A DNA stretch of 64,000 bases, taken from contig WBMZ01004790.1 in NCBI GenBank assembly GCA_013400975.1, forward strand, positions 124,001 through 188,000, written 5' to 3'. This stretch comes from Atrichornis clamosus. Lineage: Eukaryota > Chordata > Aves > Passeriformes > Menuridae. This document shows positions 54,223-64,000 of this stretch, in pieces. A program made the position numbers and the translations under genes. Below the pieces are notes generated by a model. That model saw only the letters and a list, made by a program, of their open reading frames with translations. It was not told where the DNA came from and did no database searches. Numbering within the stretch: the first letter of the stretch is position 1; each line of letters opens with the position of its first letter.

Positions 54223-57200
54223 TCAGAAATTTACAGGAGTATTACACTGGGGCACTTTTATGTATTGTCTCTTATTTTTCAGAAAATACTAAATATTTCT
54301 TTCTTTTAACTTGGAAATTTTCTCATTTCATGTCTAGTTTGAGATGTTTGAAACAACTTAGTTAAGTAGCAGCTTTAAAAAATCTTTAGGTTTCAAGAAT
54401 AACTCTTTTGTAATACAAACTGCTATGCAAGCCCCATGAAGTCATATACACAGGTAATTGAGAAGGGAACTTGGCATGTTCAGTGGCATTATCTAGAGAA
54501 AGGACATTCTTAAGTTTTGGTTTTCTGTGAGAAACTGCTTCACTGTTGTCTGAATAGGTTTGGAAGCCTTAAAAGGGATTTTGGTCTACAATTTTGAGTT
54601 ATAGGAATCAGCACCCTAAGAATTGGACTTTATCAAAGATGAGAACAGACAAATTATAAAGAACCAAATTCCCTGGTTTCTGGCTGCAAAAATGTCACTC
54701 AAAACATAAATTCCATTACTTGATGGTGTTTGAGCATGAAAAATGTGTCATGATGTAAACTGATTAGTCCCATATAAAAAGCCTACTAAAACAAGTTAAA
54801 AGGAGGGCTTGTTTTTGTCTAAAAATACACTGTTCTCTATTACTGTTATTTTCATATGAATCACATTCATTGTTAGAGAAAGAGGGATAGTTTTAGTTAA
54901 ATGTTTTTCAAGAACTTTATTCTACCAGTCTTCAAACATGAGTTCCAAAAGTAGGGATGGGATGCTCACACTCCCTCATTCCATGTGTGTTACCATGAAA
55001 TCACATTGGAAAAAGGAAACTCGTCCCTGCAAATAATTTCTCACAAGTAGATGAAGATCATATAGTCGAGGAAACGTCCCACTGCAGTACAAACCAGCTG
55101 TATTTAGAACAGTGTTTTAGTAAGGTGTATGGACAAGGAGTTATTTGGGTGAAACCCTTTAAGCCCAGGGGCAGTAAAACAGAGTGAAGAACGTGGCCCA
55201 AGGGAATCTACTTCATACCTTGCTTGCAAGATTATCAAGGAAGAGCTTGAACAGGTAACAGAGAAGCAGCCCCTGGAAACCCTGTGTTTCACATGATAGT
55301 AAATATTACTTTTTCTTTCAATTGGAAGGGATGTTTCTGAAGTGTGCATTGTTGAATGTTAGCACAGGACTTTGGCACAAACCTTCCAGCAACACCATGT
55401 TCGGAACCAAGCACTAGTTAAATCCAGTCCTTGCTGGCTGAAGAGGAAAGGATCATCTCTCTTAAGATAAATCTAAAAGTCTGACGAATGCTCAGGGCCA
55501 CATGAGATCCTAAAGAGAAGTGATCTGCAACTGTGTGGAGTCTTCCACAAAGAAATATTACAGGTATTTATTGTATTCATAGGAAATGGATTATTTCTGC
55601 TAGTTGTGATGCAGTCACACACTTGGAAGGAGCTTTATGTGCCATCACATCCTCTGCTCTTGTGGTCTCCTCCTTCTTGGATTCACACATTTCCTTCCCT
55701 TACAACATTGATGTACAGCCAAAAATCCCAATGCCTGAGTATTAAATGGACTTTGTACTTAACTCATGTAACAGAACTAGGGTGCACTGCCTCCTTTCCT
55801 AAATTCTGGTCAGCAGGAGTATATCAAACTCCACAACATTTAGATTCCACATGCTTTACAGGGCATTTGCAATAAACTCCTTCCCTGCCCCCACCTCTAT
55901 GCTTTAAGGGCTATTATTTTCTTTAGGCAGAATTTTAGTATTTCAGTACTGCAAGCTCAAATAGAGCTTTGCAAGAATAAAATTTAAAAGTAGAAGACTT
56001 GAACCTGTAAATTTGAAAGTTTTCTTTGCAAGTATTTCAGTTACAGCTGCATATATAGAGTTTTTTTGAAAAGAGAAAGCATTTGTATTTGTGTAAATAC
56101 ATAAATTTTGTTTATTTGGGTAAATCACCCATGTTGTTTCCATGGATGTTAATTGGAGTGATACTCTATAGCTGTTCAGCACCAAGGATGGAGAAAATAT
56201 AACTGTATTGAATGGAGGCTTCCACTCCTGACTGTGATGTTGGGCTTCTTCCTGTGTTGTGGAGTGGCTGCTCTACCAGTTATTTTTCAGAAGAAACAGA
56301 GTGTACTTTTGCATCATTGAAATGAAAAAGATTCCAGTCCATTTTTCTATCTCCTATTCCTAAAGGCGAGGATAAAAACAGCATCAAAGAGGTCACCATG
56401 CCATACAATTTTTCCTGAAACAATTAAATACTTGCTGTGGAAGCAGTGACTCACTGCTGTGTGGGAGAGGTGAGTGTTTGCCTCTAAGTGCTCAGGAGGC
56501 TGTTCTGAACTTCAGTCATAATTGAAACTATTTTTGTTCCTTACTCTCTTCCTGAGGTTGTTTTCAAATGTTGTTGCTGTTTGCTAATGCTCTTTATGAC
56601 ATTCATGAACCAGAAAATAATAATTGTATGTATTGTAAGAGTTCAGGAGAGAATTAAAATGCAGTATTTCGAGGTCAGCAGGGAGTCACTGTGTCCTGTT
56701 GGGAAACAACTATACCTTTGGGGAGGTTATGTTGTGTTTTACACTTGTTCTTTGAAGTATCACTTTTGAAGAGGGTTGCGGAGACCTTTCATTCAGTCCT
56801 GAAATGGGCATGGTGCTACTTGCCATCAATAATACTGAGATATCATCAGGGTGGTGCTGACATGCAGTAGCTTTAGCCACTTAGATAAGAGGTATTTTAC
56901 AAGGGCATAGAGTTAACATCAACTACATCAGTGGTATTATTTTGTTTAACTGTTTCTTGTCATTGCCACAAGGTCAATTTAGGCTAGATTTTAAGAATAA
57001 TTTCATGAATTTTCAGACTGCAGTGTTACTGAATTCAGTACATCTGTACATCCAAGCCCTGCTTGCATTTTGGAAGGCTTTAGCCTTATGATCCGTATCA
57101 GAAATATACACTTCGTGTATAAAATCTAGGAAAGAAGATACCCTTCTTAAAGAACTATAATGTGTAGAGTTCGTATCTGACCTTAGATATTGAAATGATT

Positions 57201-59726
57201 TTCTGCTTTTTCAGTTGAGTTGTATGAATAGAAGCATAGAGTTTGCTTACTCTTGCTGAATCTGGGATATCAAGTAATCTGACATATTAACAGCAGATCA
57301 ATATATTCAAGCCAAAGTGAGTGCTTTGTTAATATGTGATTTAGGAATACTTATTTCACATTAGTTTTAGTCTGATTTTGGAGTAGAGCAGCTTTACTTT
57401 TCTTGTGGTTTTCAATTTTCTAATGTGAAAAAGCAATTAGTGCATTTTAGAGAATCACATATTATTTGAACCTGTTCTACCTCTTGAGCATTAGAACGTT
57501 CAGAGTATGGAGCTTCTAGTTGCAAATTTAATGTTCAGATAAAAAAAGTAGTCAAGCTTTCAATTTGAGGTACTTTTGGTGGTTTTGTTCTATCATGATA
57601 TTCCCATTCTTAATGAATGTGAGCAATCTGATTAGCTTGAAAGTATGAAAACCCAAAACTGAAGCCCCAGGCCCCTGGTTATGCTTCTGAATGATCTAGC
57701 AGCAGATACGTGTGGGAACAGACTGACCCAGGGTCCAGGAATGAGGAAACTCCTCTCCTCCCGTGTTAGGGTCGTGTGCTTGTGGTTGGATTCAGTGCCC
57801 AGAGGCTCCTGTGGGTGGGTAAGGACAGATTTCTTCTAACCCAGGCAGAGGTGAGAGCTGCTGAGTGAACTGGATGTGACCAAATGGGAACATGCCCACA
57901 AGCCTTGCACTCACCTTCTCTGGATGTTTTCCAATGGAATGTACATACTATGATAAGGCATCTTCATCTCCTTCACTCTTAAATGCTGCTAACACAGCCA
58001 CTTAAAACACTCGAGTGAACTCCTTCGGGAAGCTCCTTGTAGAAGGAAGGCCTCAGACCTGAATAACTCTCTTGACTTTGGTAGGTGACAGCCAGCAATG
58101 CTCTGTATTTCAGGTCTTTATTGCAGCATTACTGGAGGTTTAGGTAGATTTTATAGATCTCACATTGGGTTTGTGGGGGGCAGAGCTACAAATCCCATTT
58201 ATAGTATCTTTCCTTAAAACAACAGGAGAGAAGTTTTTCTATCTGTCAGAGGTATCAGTGGGAGATGCATACCTTAGATTTTTAATCCTTTTTTATTAGC
58301 TGTTACTTGTTGATATCTTTAAGACTATCTTTTCACATGATTACTTTTCCTGGATGGCTTTACTTTTTCCATTGTAACAAGAATAAAACCTTTTTTCTCT
58401 CAAGTAAGAAACTATTGAATATCTTAGTGAAAGAGTCTTTATTTGTCTTCACGTGAGTAACTTCTTTTCATTAACGTGGTGCATATCTAGATACTATAAA
58501 TGTCATTTGAATTCTTATGGTTGTCAAAAATGAATAGCTTGCTTCTTATTCCTGCCTGAAATTTATCTGACTAAATGAAGTTCAACGTAATGCAGAGATA
58601 GGTAATGAAACCACCTATTGTGCAGGTAAGAAAATCTGTAATTAATTAAGTGGACCACATCTGGATGTGACCACAATCTAATCGTGAGGGGCTGTAAATA
58701 GCATCAAAGATTTGTGAGCGTTAGGTCTGTGGACAGCAGGAAATATTTGAAAGCCAAAGCAGGATCAAATGTTTGGGTAAAAATTATGGTTACAGCTAAC
58801 CACAAATCAAGTGAGAACCATTAGAATGTTGTTTGTTATCCTGTGGTTGACTGTAAATTCTCAACATTGCTCCTTTGATTCATAAAGCAAATGAGGGTTA
58901 GGCTGCAACTTTGAAGATGTGTGAGACGTGGAAGTGAGACAAGCAGGCTGTGCTGACTTGGTTGAGCTCTGCCTTTGGAGGTTTTCTGAAGGTAACTCTT
59001 GCTCAAGTATAGACATGGTTCCTCCCTGCTGAACTCCCTGTGTAGTTCATTTCCACTGGAGAACATGCACCACCAAACCTTGCACTGATGTTTGTACCCG
59101 TGTACTGTCTCAAACAGTAAAATGGTTAAAATGCTGGCTGTGTGCTGGTGTTTGCTTGCTGTTCTGTTGGAATGGCACGTGCTGGCTATTACTCTCTAGC
59201 AGCCATAATGTCTTCATTGGTGTCTCATTTAATACCCTTCACAGACAGAGAGAAATGAAAGGAACTATCTTTATCTAATTGTAGGAGTTAAATCTATAAG
59301 ACCATACATGAAGGTCAAAGGTTTTAACAGTGGCCAGAGAAAAGTGGTGTTGTTATCCTCAGCTTCTTCACACATTGAGGAGAGAGCCAGCAGCCAATCT
59401 CTAGGCAGACTTGCTTAGACTTTGGAGGAAAAAGACCTGGAAAAACTAGTGTCCTTCCTAGTGAAGAGGACGGATATTTATCAAAGACAAGAAACGAGGC
59501 TTGGGGTGGAAATATCAGAAAGTGTCTGGGAGAGGAATCTAAGTTCAAACTGTAATTCTAATGCAAACTGTAATTCCAAAAGATGAGGAGCCAAAGCTTT
59601 CAGATGCTGAAGCAATCTGTGCTTTCTTGTTACTAATCTGATGTACCTCCTGCCTGGAGGGAAAGGATTAAATGAGCAACATGTCTGTGAGTTGCCCACT
59701 CACCTTCTTGTCAACTTCCCCAGTCT

Positions 59727-60178
59727 GGATTTCTCTTGTGTCTTTAAGAATACTGTGAGAGACTGTTGAAGGCCTCACTAAAGTCAAGGCACAGAACATC
59801 CCTTCCTCTCCACTCATCTGCTGGACAAGTCATTTAATCACAGAAGGCAGTAGCTTGTTCAGGCATGACTTGACCTGGGTACATCCATGGTGGTTGATCC
59901 CAGTCTTTCTTTTTTGTTTGTTTGTCCTTCATACATTTGGACCGGACTTCCAGGAGGATTGGCTGTGCAGTCCTTCTGGGGGCTCTTGGGGAGACCAACC
60001 TGCAACTAAGGCTCAGCTCCTCCTTGCCCTTAATGAAGATGGATGTGGCAGTTGCTTTTTAGGCATTACCACCAATCGCCATGACCTCATCTGGTCCCAA
60101 AGATTTGTGTACATAAAATTTTCTCTGGTGCTTCCTAACTTGATCTTTCTCATTTCCACAGACTCAGTGGGAGTGATT
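59727..60178 (-). mobile_element. CR1 LINE reverse-transcriptase fragment, antisense, decayed
   Basis: Read on the minus strand, 59762-59788 encodes LDFSEAFNS, matching the conserved LDFSKAFD block of CR1-type reverse transcriptases. The stretch at about 59850-59890 encodes HGCTQVKSCLNKLL, matching the family block HGFTKGKSCLTNL. The frames are shifted relative to each other and contain stops, so the copy is dead. The rest, to about 60178, aligns by eye with the neighbouring upstream CR1 coding region (antisense motifs such as CACCAATCGCCATGACCT). No 3' tail is present. The exact edges are uncertain. Confidence 0.8.
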
Positions 60179-61299
60179 TAATTCTACACAAAAATTCAAG
60201 TGAATGAAAAAAAAAGGTATATACTTCTGTTGACACACTTAAGTCCAAAAGTCTTTTAAATTTGTTAGTAAATTTTGCATTGTGAAGACCATGGAATTGA
60301 CATAATTCTGCCCTGGCAAATCCATAAAGAGGCCGACTTCTGTGACTTGGCAAATTTCCAACTGATGTCAACTTTGAAGTCAGTGAGGATTTCTTTGGAG
60401 GCGAGACATAAGGATTTGGATTTAAATATGTATTTGCGATTGATAAATGAAGTCCACCTGGTCACCAGACAAGGAGAGCATATGATGCAAGAAGAAACAG
60501 TTTGCGAGTTTCTCCTTTATTTCAGTTTTGTATAACATTTCATTCTAAAACAAAAGAAGTCTTTGGATTGACCGATAAATTTTAAGAATGTATTACTGGT
60601 AACAAAGTAGCAGTAGTAATTATTCATGTGGTAAATGCTAATTTGAAAAGAAGTGCAATACGAACTTTGTGTTCAGGTGTAAGAAATAATTAACTTTTTT
60701 TTTTCCCCCCCAAGACCTACACCTACATTTTGATTTCACAAGGATTGTAAGTGCCACCTTGTGGAGATCATTATTCTTGTATCTCATTACAGGACACAGT
60801 GGTGAAGTAGAATAATAAAATTTAGTTTCTATTTATATGCAGCTAATTCTCTGCTCTTTAATAACTTAAAGGTATTGTCTTCAGATTCAAGGTATATTAG
60901 GTATCTGCTGCTTGTCATAAAACTGTCATTTGAGGACCTGGAGCTTCCTCTCTAGCCAACTCAAATTCAAGCCTGTACTCTGGCAGTACATCCCATGTGT
61001 TTTGTCTGTGTGCTGTTTATCTGTCAACCAGTCACAAATTCCTACTTACCTCCAGGCTATACTTAGGCCATAACCAGTATCAAAATTCCAGGACATCAAA
61101 TCTCTTCCTCGGCTTGCGGCTGAAGTGCTTTCTGTGTTGTCACAAAACAGAAGCTGATTTATCTCATAGAGAAGTTGTTTTTTAACTGTTACAAAAAGTA
61201 GACAGCAGTGTTGTTTTTGTAAAAACAGTTATATTCCTGGTCATCCAGCATTCCATTAGTGTCTCAGCTGTAGGGAGGCTGTTTTACGGATTGTACAAA

Positions 61300-61435
61300 C
61301 CAAGGTCAGGTTGGATGGGGCTTGGAACAACCTGGTCTAGTGGAAAATGTCCCTGCCCATGGCATGGGGGTTCCAACTAGATCATCTTCAAGGTCCCCTT
61401 CCAACCCAAACCACTCTAGGATTCTGTGAAATGAT
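61300..61435 (+). mobile_element. CR1 LINE 3' end fragment, short
   Basis: It contains the CR1 tail motifs CAAGGTCAGGTTGGATGGGG, CAACCTGGTCTAGTGGAAAA, ATGGCATGGGGGTTCCAACT and AAGGTCCCCTTCCAACCC, and ends with ATTCTGTGAAATGATT, a decayed form of the terminal CR1 octamer repeats. It is about 135 bp long, strongly 5'-truncated, and sits about 600 bp upstream of the THSD4 exon at 62029, in sense orientation. Confidence 0.95.
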
Positions 61436-62028
61436 TTTGTTTTAAACTGTCCTGTCCAAGTGTGTGCTACTGAGTGGTTTGAAAATCTTCTACTCAATGA
61501 ACAGGCAGATTTCTTCTAGAACTGTATGGATACAGTATAAAGACTTGTTAGATACCTTTCTTGGTAAGAATAGGTTGAATGCTCAATTTTAAAGATTAAG
61601 ACAAGACTATATATGAAGTAGTTCTGATATTGTAAAAAGCCTATTTTGAATCATGACAAAATCATAGCTCTCCACCTCTGTTCTGACTAGCAGCTGTGGG
61701 AACTATGTTGTTAAGAGGTTCTTTTCTTTCGGCTGAGGAGTGTGTGATCAGCATGATCAATGCATTAGTGCTCGTGGTGTGTTCTTGGGTTTTGGGTAGC
61801 AGGATGTGAAAACCTGTTGGCTAACTTTAAAATGCTGAGTCTGCGAACCCTTTGGTTTTTACTGCGTTTTTCCATACAGAAGAACAAAGGAAGACATTGC
61901 TGAAATGCTACTTCACAAAACCGTTTCAGAATGTATTAATTCCCTGAAAGTCATACTGTTCTCGGTTGTTGTGTCCGAAGTCTGCAGTTGTAAGATCTTG
62001 GAAAAAGAATTCTTACTTTATTTTGCAG

Positions 62029-62233
62029 AGCATTGGCTGTGACGACTATCTGGGTTCTGACAAGGTGATTGACAAGTGTGGAATATGTGGAGGGGACAAC
62101 ACTGCTTGCAAGGTTGTGTCTGGCGTTTTCAAACACACGCTAACAAATCTTGGCTACCACAAGATAGTGGAAATTCCTGAAGGAGCTACTAAAATCAACA
62201 TTACTGAGATGTCAAAGAGCAACAACTATTTGG
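62029..62233 (+). CDS. THSD4: THSD4 internal exon: end of cysteine-rich module and start of spacer
   Basis: The exon lies between a TTTTGCAG acceptor and a GTAAGT donor. It is 205 bases long, starts in phase 0 and ends after the first base of a codon. It encodes 68 residues starting SIGCDDYLGSDK. Cysteines at exon residues 4, 17, 20 and 27 form the CD..LGS..K.D.CG.CGGD...C signature shared by ADAMTS and ADAMTS-like proteins. The spacer then begins (VSGVFKHTLTNLGYHKIVEI, PEGATKINITEM, ending SNNYL), with an N-glycosylation sequon at Asn57 (NIT). From memory it matches human THSD4 at nearly nine of ten positions, better than ADAMTSL4 or ADAMTSL1. There is no protease domain in this class. The split last codon begins with G, which fits the Ala that follows NNYL in THSD4. 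The protein is secreted and associates with fibrillin-1 microfibrils. Confidence 0.92.
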
Positions 62234-64000
62234 GTAAGTTGCATCTCAGTGAATGAAGAATTCTTTGTGTGCTAGTGCAACTGGGTGGAGGTTATGCCAG
62301 GAAAGGCCTTCTGAGCAGTGTGGAATAGATGTCAAGAAGAAGAAAGGAAAGAGAAAAAAATCATTAAACAGTTGTTTTGGTCAGAACTAACTGGCTGTTT
62401 ATAATTCTAGATCGATCTTGCATGGCAAACACCATATACCTGTTGCTATCTATTTCCCTGTCTGTCTGACTTGGCTTTAGTGTTTCCTATTAGTTGGTTC
62501 TGCAGTGGTGTTTTCCTTTCCCACATCATTAACCTCTGATCAGTCAGGAATCCAGCCAAGTGAATGCTTGTGTATGTAAAGGGTATCAAGACTGCATGAG
62601 GAGAAAAGAGCATGTGCTGATTGCCTAAAAGTTCCAGTTCTTTTAGAGTGAAAGTATATCAAAATTTTATTGAGATAATTTGATAGTGAGGTGGTATTCT
62701 CAGAATCCAAGGTCATTTGTACAATTGTTTATTCTGAAGTAGGTCCTTAATTCAAAATCATGAAGGATCCTGAAATATTTATATTAACATCTTAAGATAT
62801 GCTTCTAGATATGTGTAGTGGGTTGCAAATTAGAGATTATGTGGAATTTATGCAGATCTATGTCAGTCTTGGGGACATTTCTGAACTGTGACATTCCCTG
62901 TTGTAACCTGTCATGTTCCCAGGTTACAAGCCCTAAGTTTGTCTACATTTGTGCTTGTTTTGGAGGCAATTCTGATGAGTGGGCTGGAGAGAGAAGAGTT
63001 AGTTATGATGTATAAAACCTGCCTGTCACCCTCCAGTTTCTCTTCACCTGTTAGACCATCCTTAGATCTTTCTTAAAAATTACCATTGCAGATAGCAAAG
63101 TTGGAGCTACCTGAGGCCTTCCTTGCTAGTTTGGTGTGGTTGTTGCTAGAACTGTCTGGCTGTCCTGGCAGTTCCCAATCCCAGTCCTTGTGTTGGACAG
63201 CTGCTGTATCATTTCTGGCAGGTAAAAATCTCAGCTGCTGCTCAGGTACAAGACAGGAAACTGCTCATTATGGAATTGCTTCTCTCCTCTTTTCTACTTC
63301 CCTTAATTTCTGCTGCACCTGTAATGAGTACTACAAAAGCATTTGCCTGCAGATGGGAGTTTATTATGGGGAACAGTTTGAACTATAAAGTGAGTTCCAT
63401 AATTCTACCAAAAGGTTACTTCCAAATTGAAGAAAGAATATAAGTTACCCACAGCCCAAGAAAGCCAAATGTTCTGGACCTCTTGTATGGTGGTCTTATC
63501 AGTTCTAATTTGTCCTGGTTTTATCCAAATGAGGTTTTGATACATTATATACCTATATACAGTAGCATTCATTTTTTCATGTGAACAGTTCGTGTCGCAT
63601 CCATCAACACTAACTTGATTGATGATGAACTAAACCAGTAATTCTATCTAAAGAATTTCCATAGCTACTTGTATATTTGGTAGAAAATGGGTGAAAATGT
63701 AGCTTACTTGGCAGTACAGTGAAAGTAGTCACATTACTAATATATAGAATCATGGAGTTGAATGCAATTTTTCTGTCAGATTTATGTGCCAGCATATGAA
63801 AACAGCTGGCAGAAAAATTCCCTTAACTATGCTAAAATGTCCTGAGCCACTTGAACATTTTAGTAAGGGGCAGGACAGAAAGAAAGTAACATTTCTTGAT
63901 TAAAAATAACCAGGCAGTTGGCATGTATGGGAAAGTGGCAGAGTTTTTCTTTCCCATGCTACTTCTTAACTCCTTATCCCCTGAGCTCTTGGTTTAGCTA
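62234..64000 (+). other. THSD4: THSD4 intron, 5' part
   Basis: This is intron sequence following the GTAAGT donor at 62234. The next spacer exon, expected to begin by completing an Ala codon and to encode a LRSRSG-like sequence, is not seen before the window ends. The open frames at 62818-63388 have no recognised domain or convincing splice signals. Confidence 0.7.

Larger units (their letters stand above)
28713..62028 (+). other. THSD4: Large THSD4 intron (short transcript)
   Basis: About 33.3 kb lies between the GTAAGC donor at 28713 and the TTTTGCAG acceptor ending at 62028. It is AT-rich and carries stop codons in every frame apart from short open stretches. Contents described separately are a T/G-rich tract near the donor, a minisatellite at 36.8 kb, CR1 pieces at 43.8, 59.7-60.2 and 61.3 kb, a palindromic repeat at 44.1 kb, a 42-bp duplication at 46.0 kb and a 65-bp tandem duplication at 54.1 kb. 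No further ADAMTS-like exon was recognised. Confidence 0.7.

Noticed and set aside
61966..62028. In-frame ATG 63 bases upstream of the THSD4 exon
   Set aside because: The intervening sequence is the intron's 3' end with a clear acceptor, so the reading-through is accidental.
1..64000. CRISPR arrays, operons, phage or bacterial defence systems, tRNA or rRNA genes
   Set aside because: The sequence is vertebrate intron with CR1 repeats and spliced exons; no such structures were seen on either strand.

Overview
The window looks like avian genomic DNA. It is AT-rich and almost empty of coding sequence. The repeats are sparse and of bird/reptile type: two CR1 LINE 3' ends, one antisense CR1 reverse-transcriptase fragment and two old palindromic amniote repeats. 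There is nothing Alu-, B1- or L1-like. No prokaryotic operons, CRISPR arrays, tRNA or rRNA genes were seen. The species cannot be fixed from this sequence.

The whole window is best read as part of one very large plus-strand gene, THSD4 (also ADAMTSL6), a secreted ADAMTS-like matrix protein that works with fibrillin-1 microfibrils. Two coding exons are supported. The exon at 62029-62233 encodes the end of the ADAMTS-type cysteine-rich module and the start of the spacer, and gives the gene its identity. The exon at 28641-28712 encodes a 24-residue signal-peptide N-terminus ending in a consensus splice donor. I read it as the alternative first exon of the short THSD4 isoform. Both junctions are phase 0, so the first exon can join the second directly.

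Layout. 1-28.2 kb: non-coding, with a palindromic repeat near 5.45 kb and a GC-rich, CpG-containing patch at 26.8-27.0 kb. 28.2-28.64 kb: GC-richer presumed alternative promoter and 5' leader. 28.7-62.0 kb: about 33 kb of intron for the short transcript, holding a 34/35-bp minisatellite (36.8 kb), a CR1 tail (43.8 kb), a second palindromic repeat (44.1 kb), a 42-bp in-frame duplication in the longest open frame (46.0 kb), GC-richer protein-like patches (47.8, 49.6, 53.6 kb), a 65-bp tandem duplication (54.1 kb) and two CR1 pieces (59.7-60.2 and 61.3-61.4 kb). 62.2-64.0 kb: the next intron.

The main point of biological interest is the internal promoter. It would let the gene make a protein that starts inside the ADAMTS-like cysteine-rich/spacer region and lacks the N-terminal TSP1 repeat. 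Apart from the two exons, most short open frames appear to be chance.
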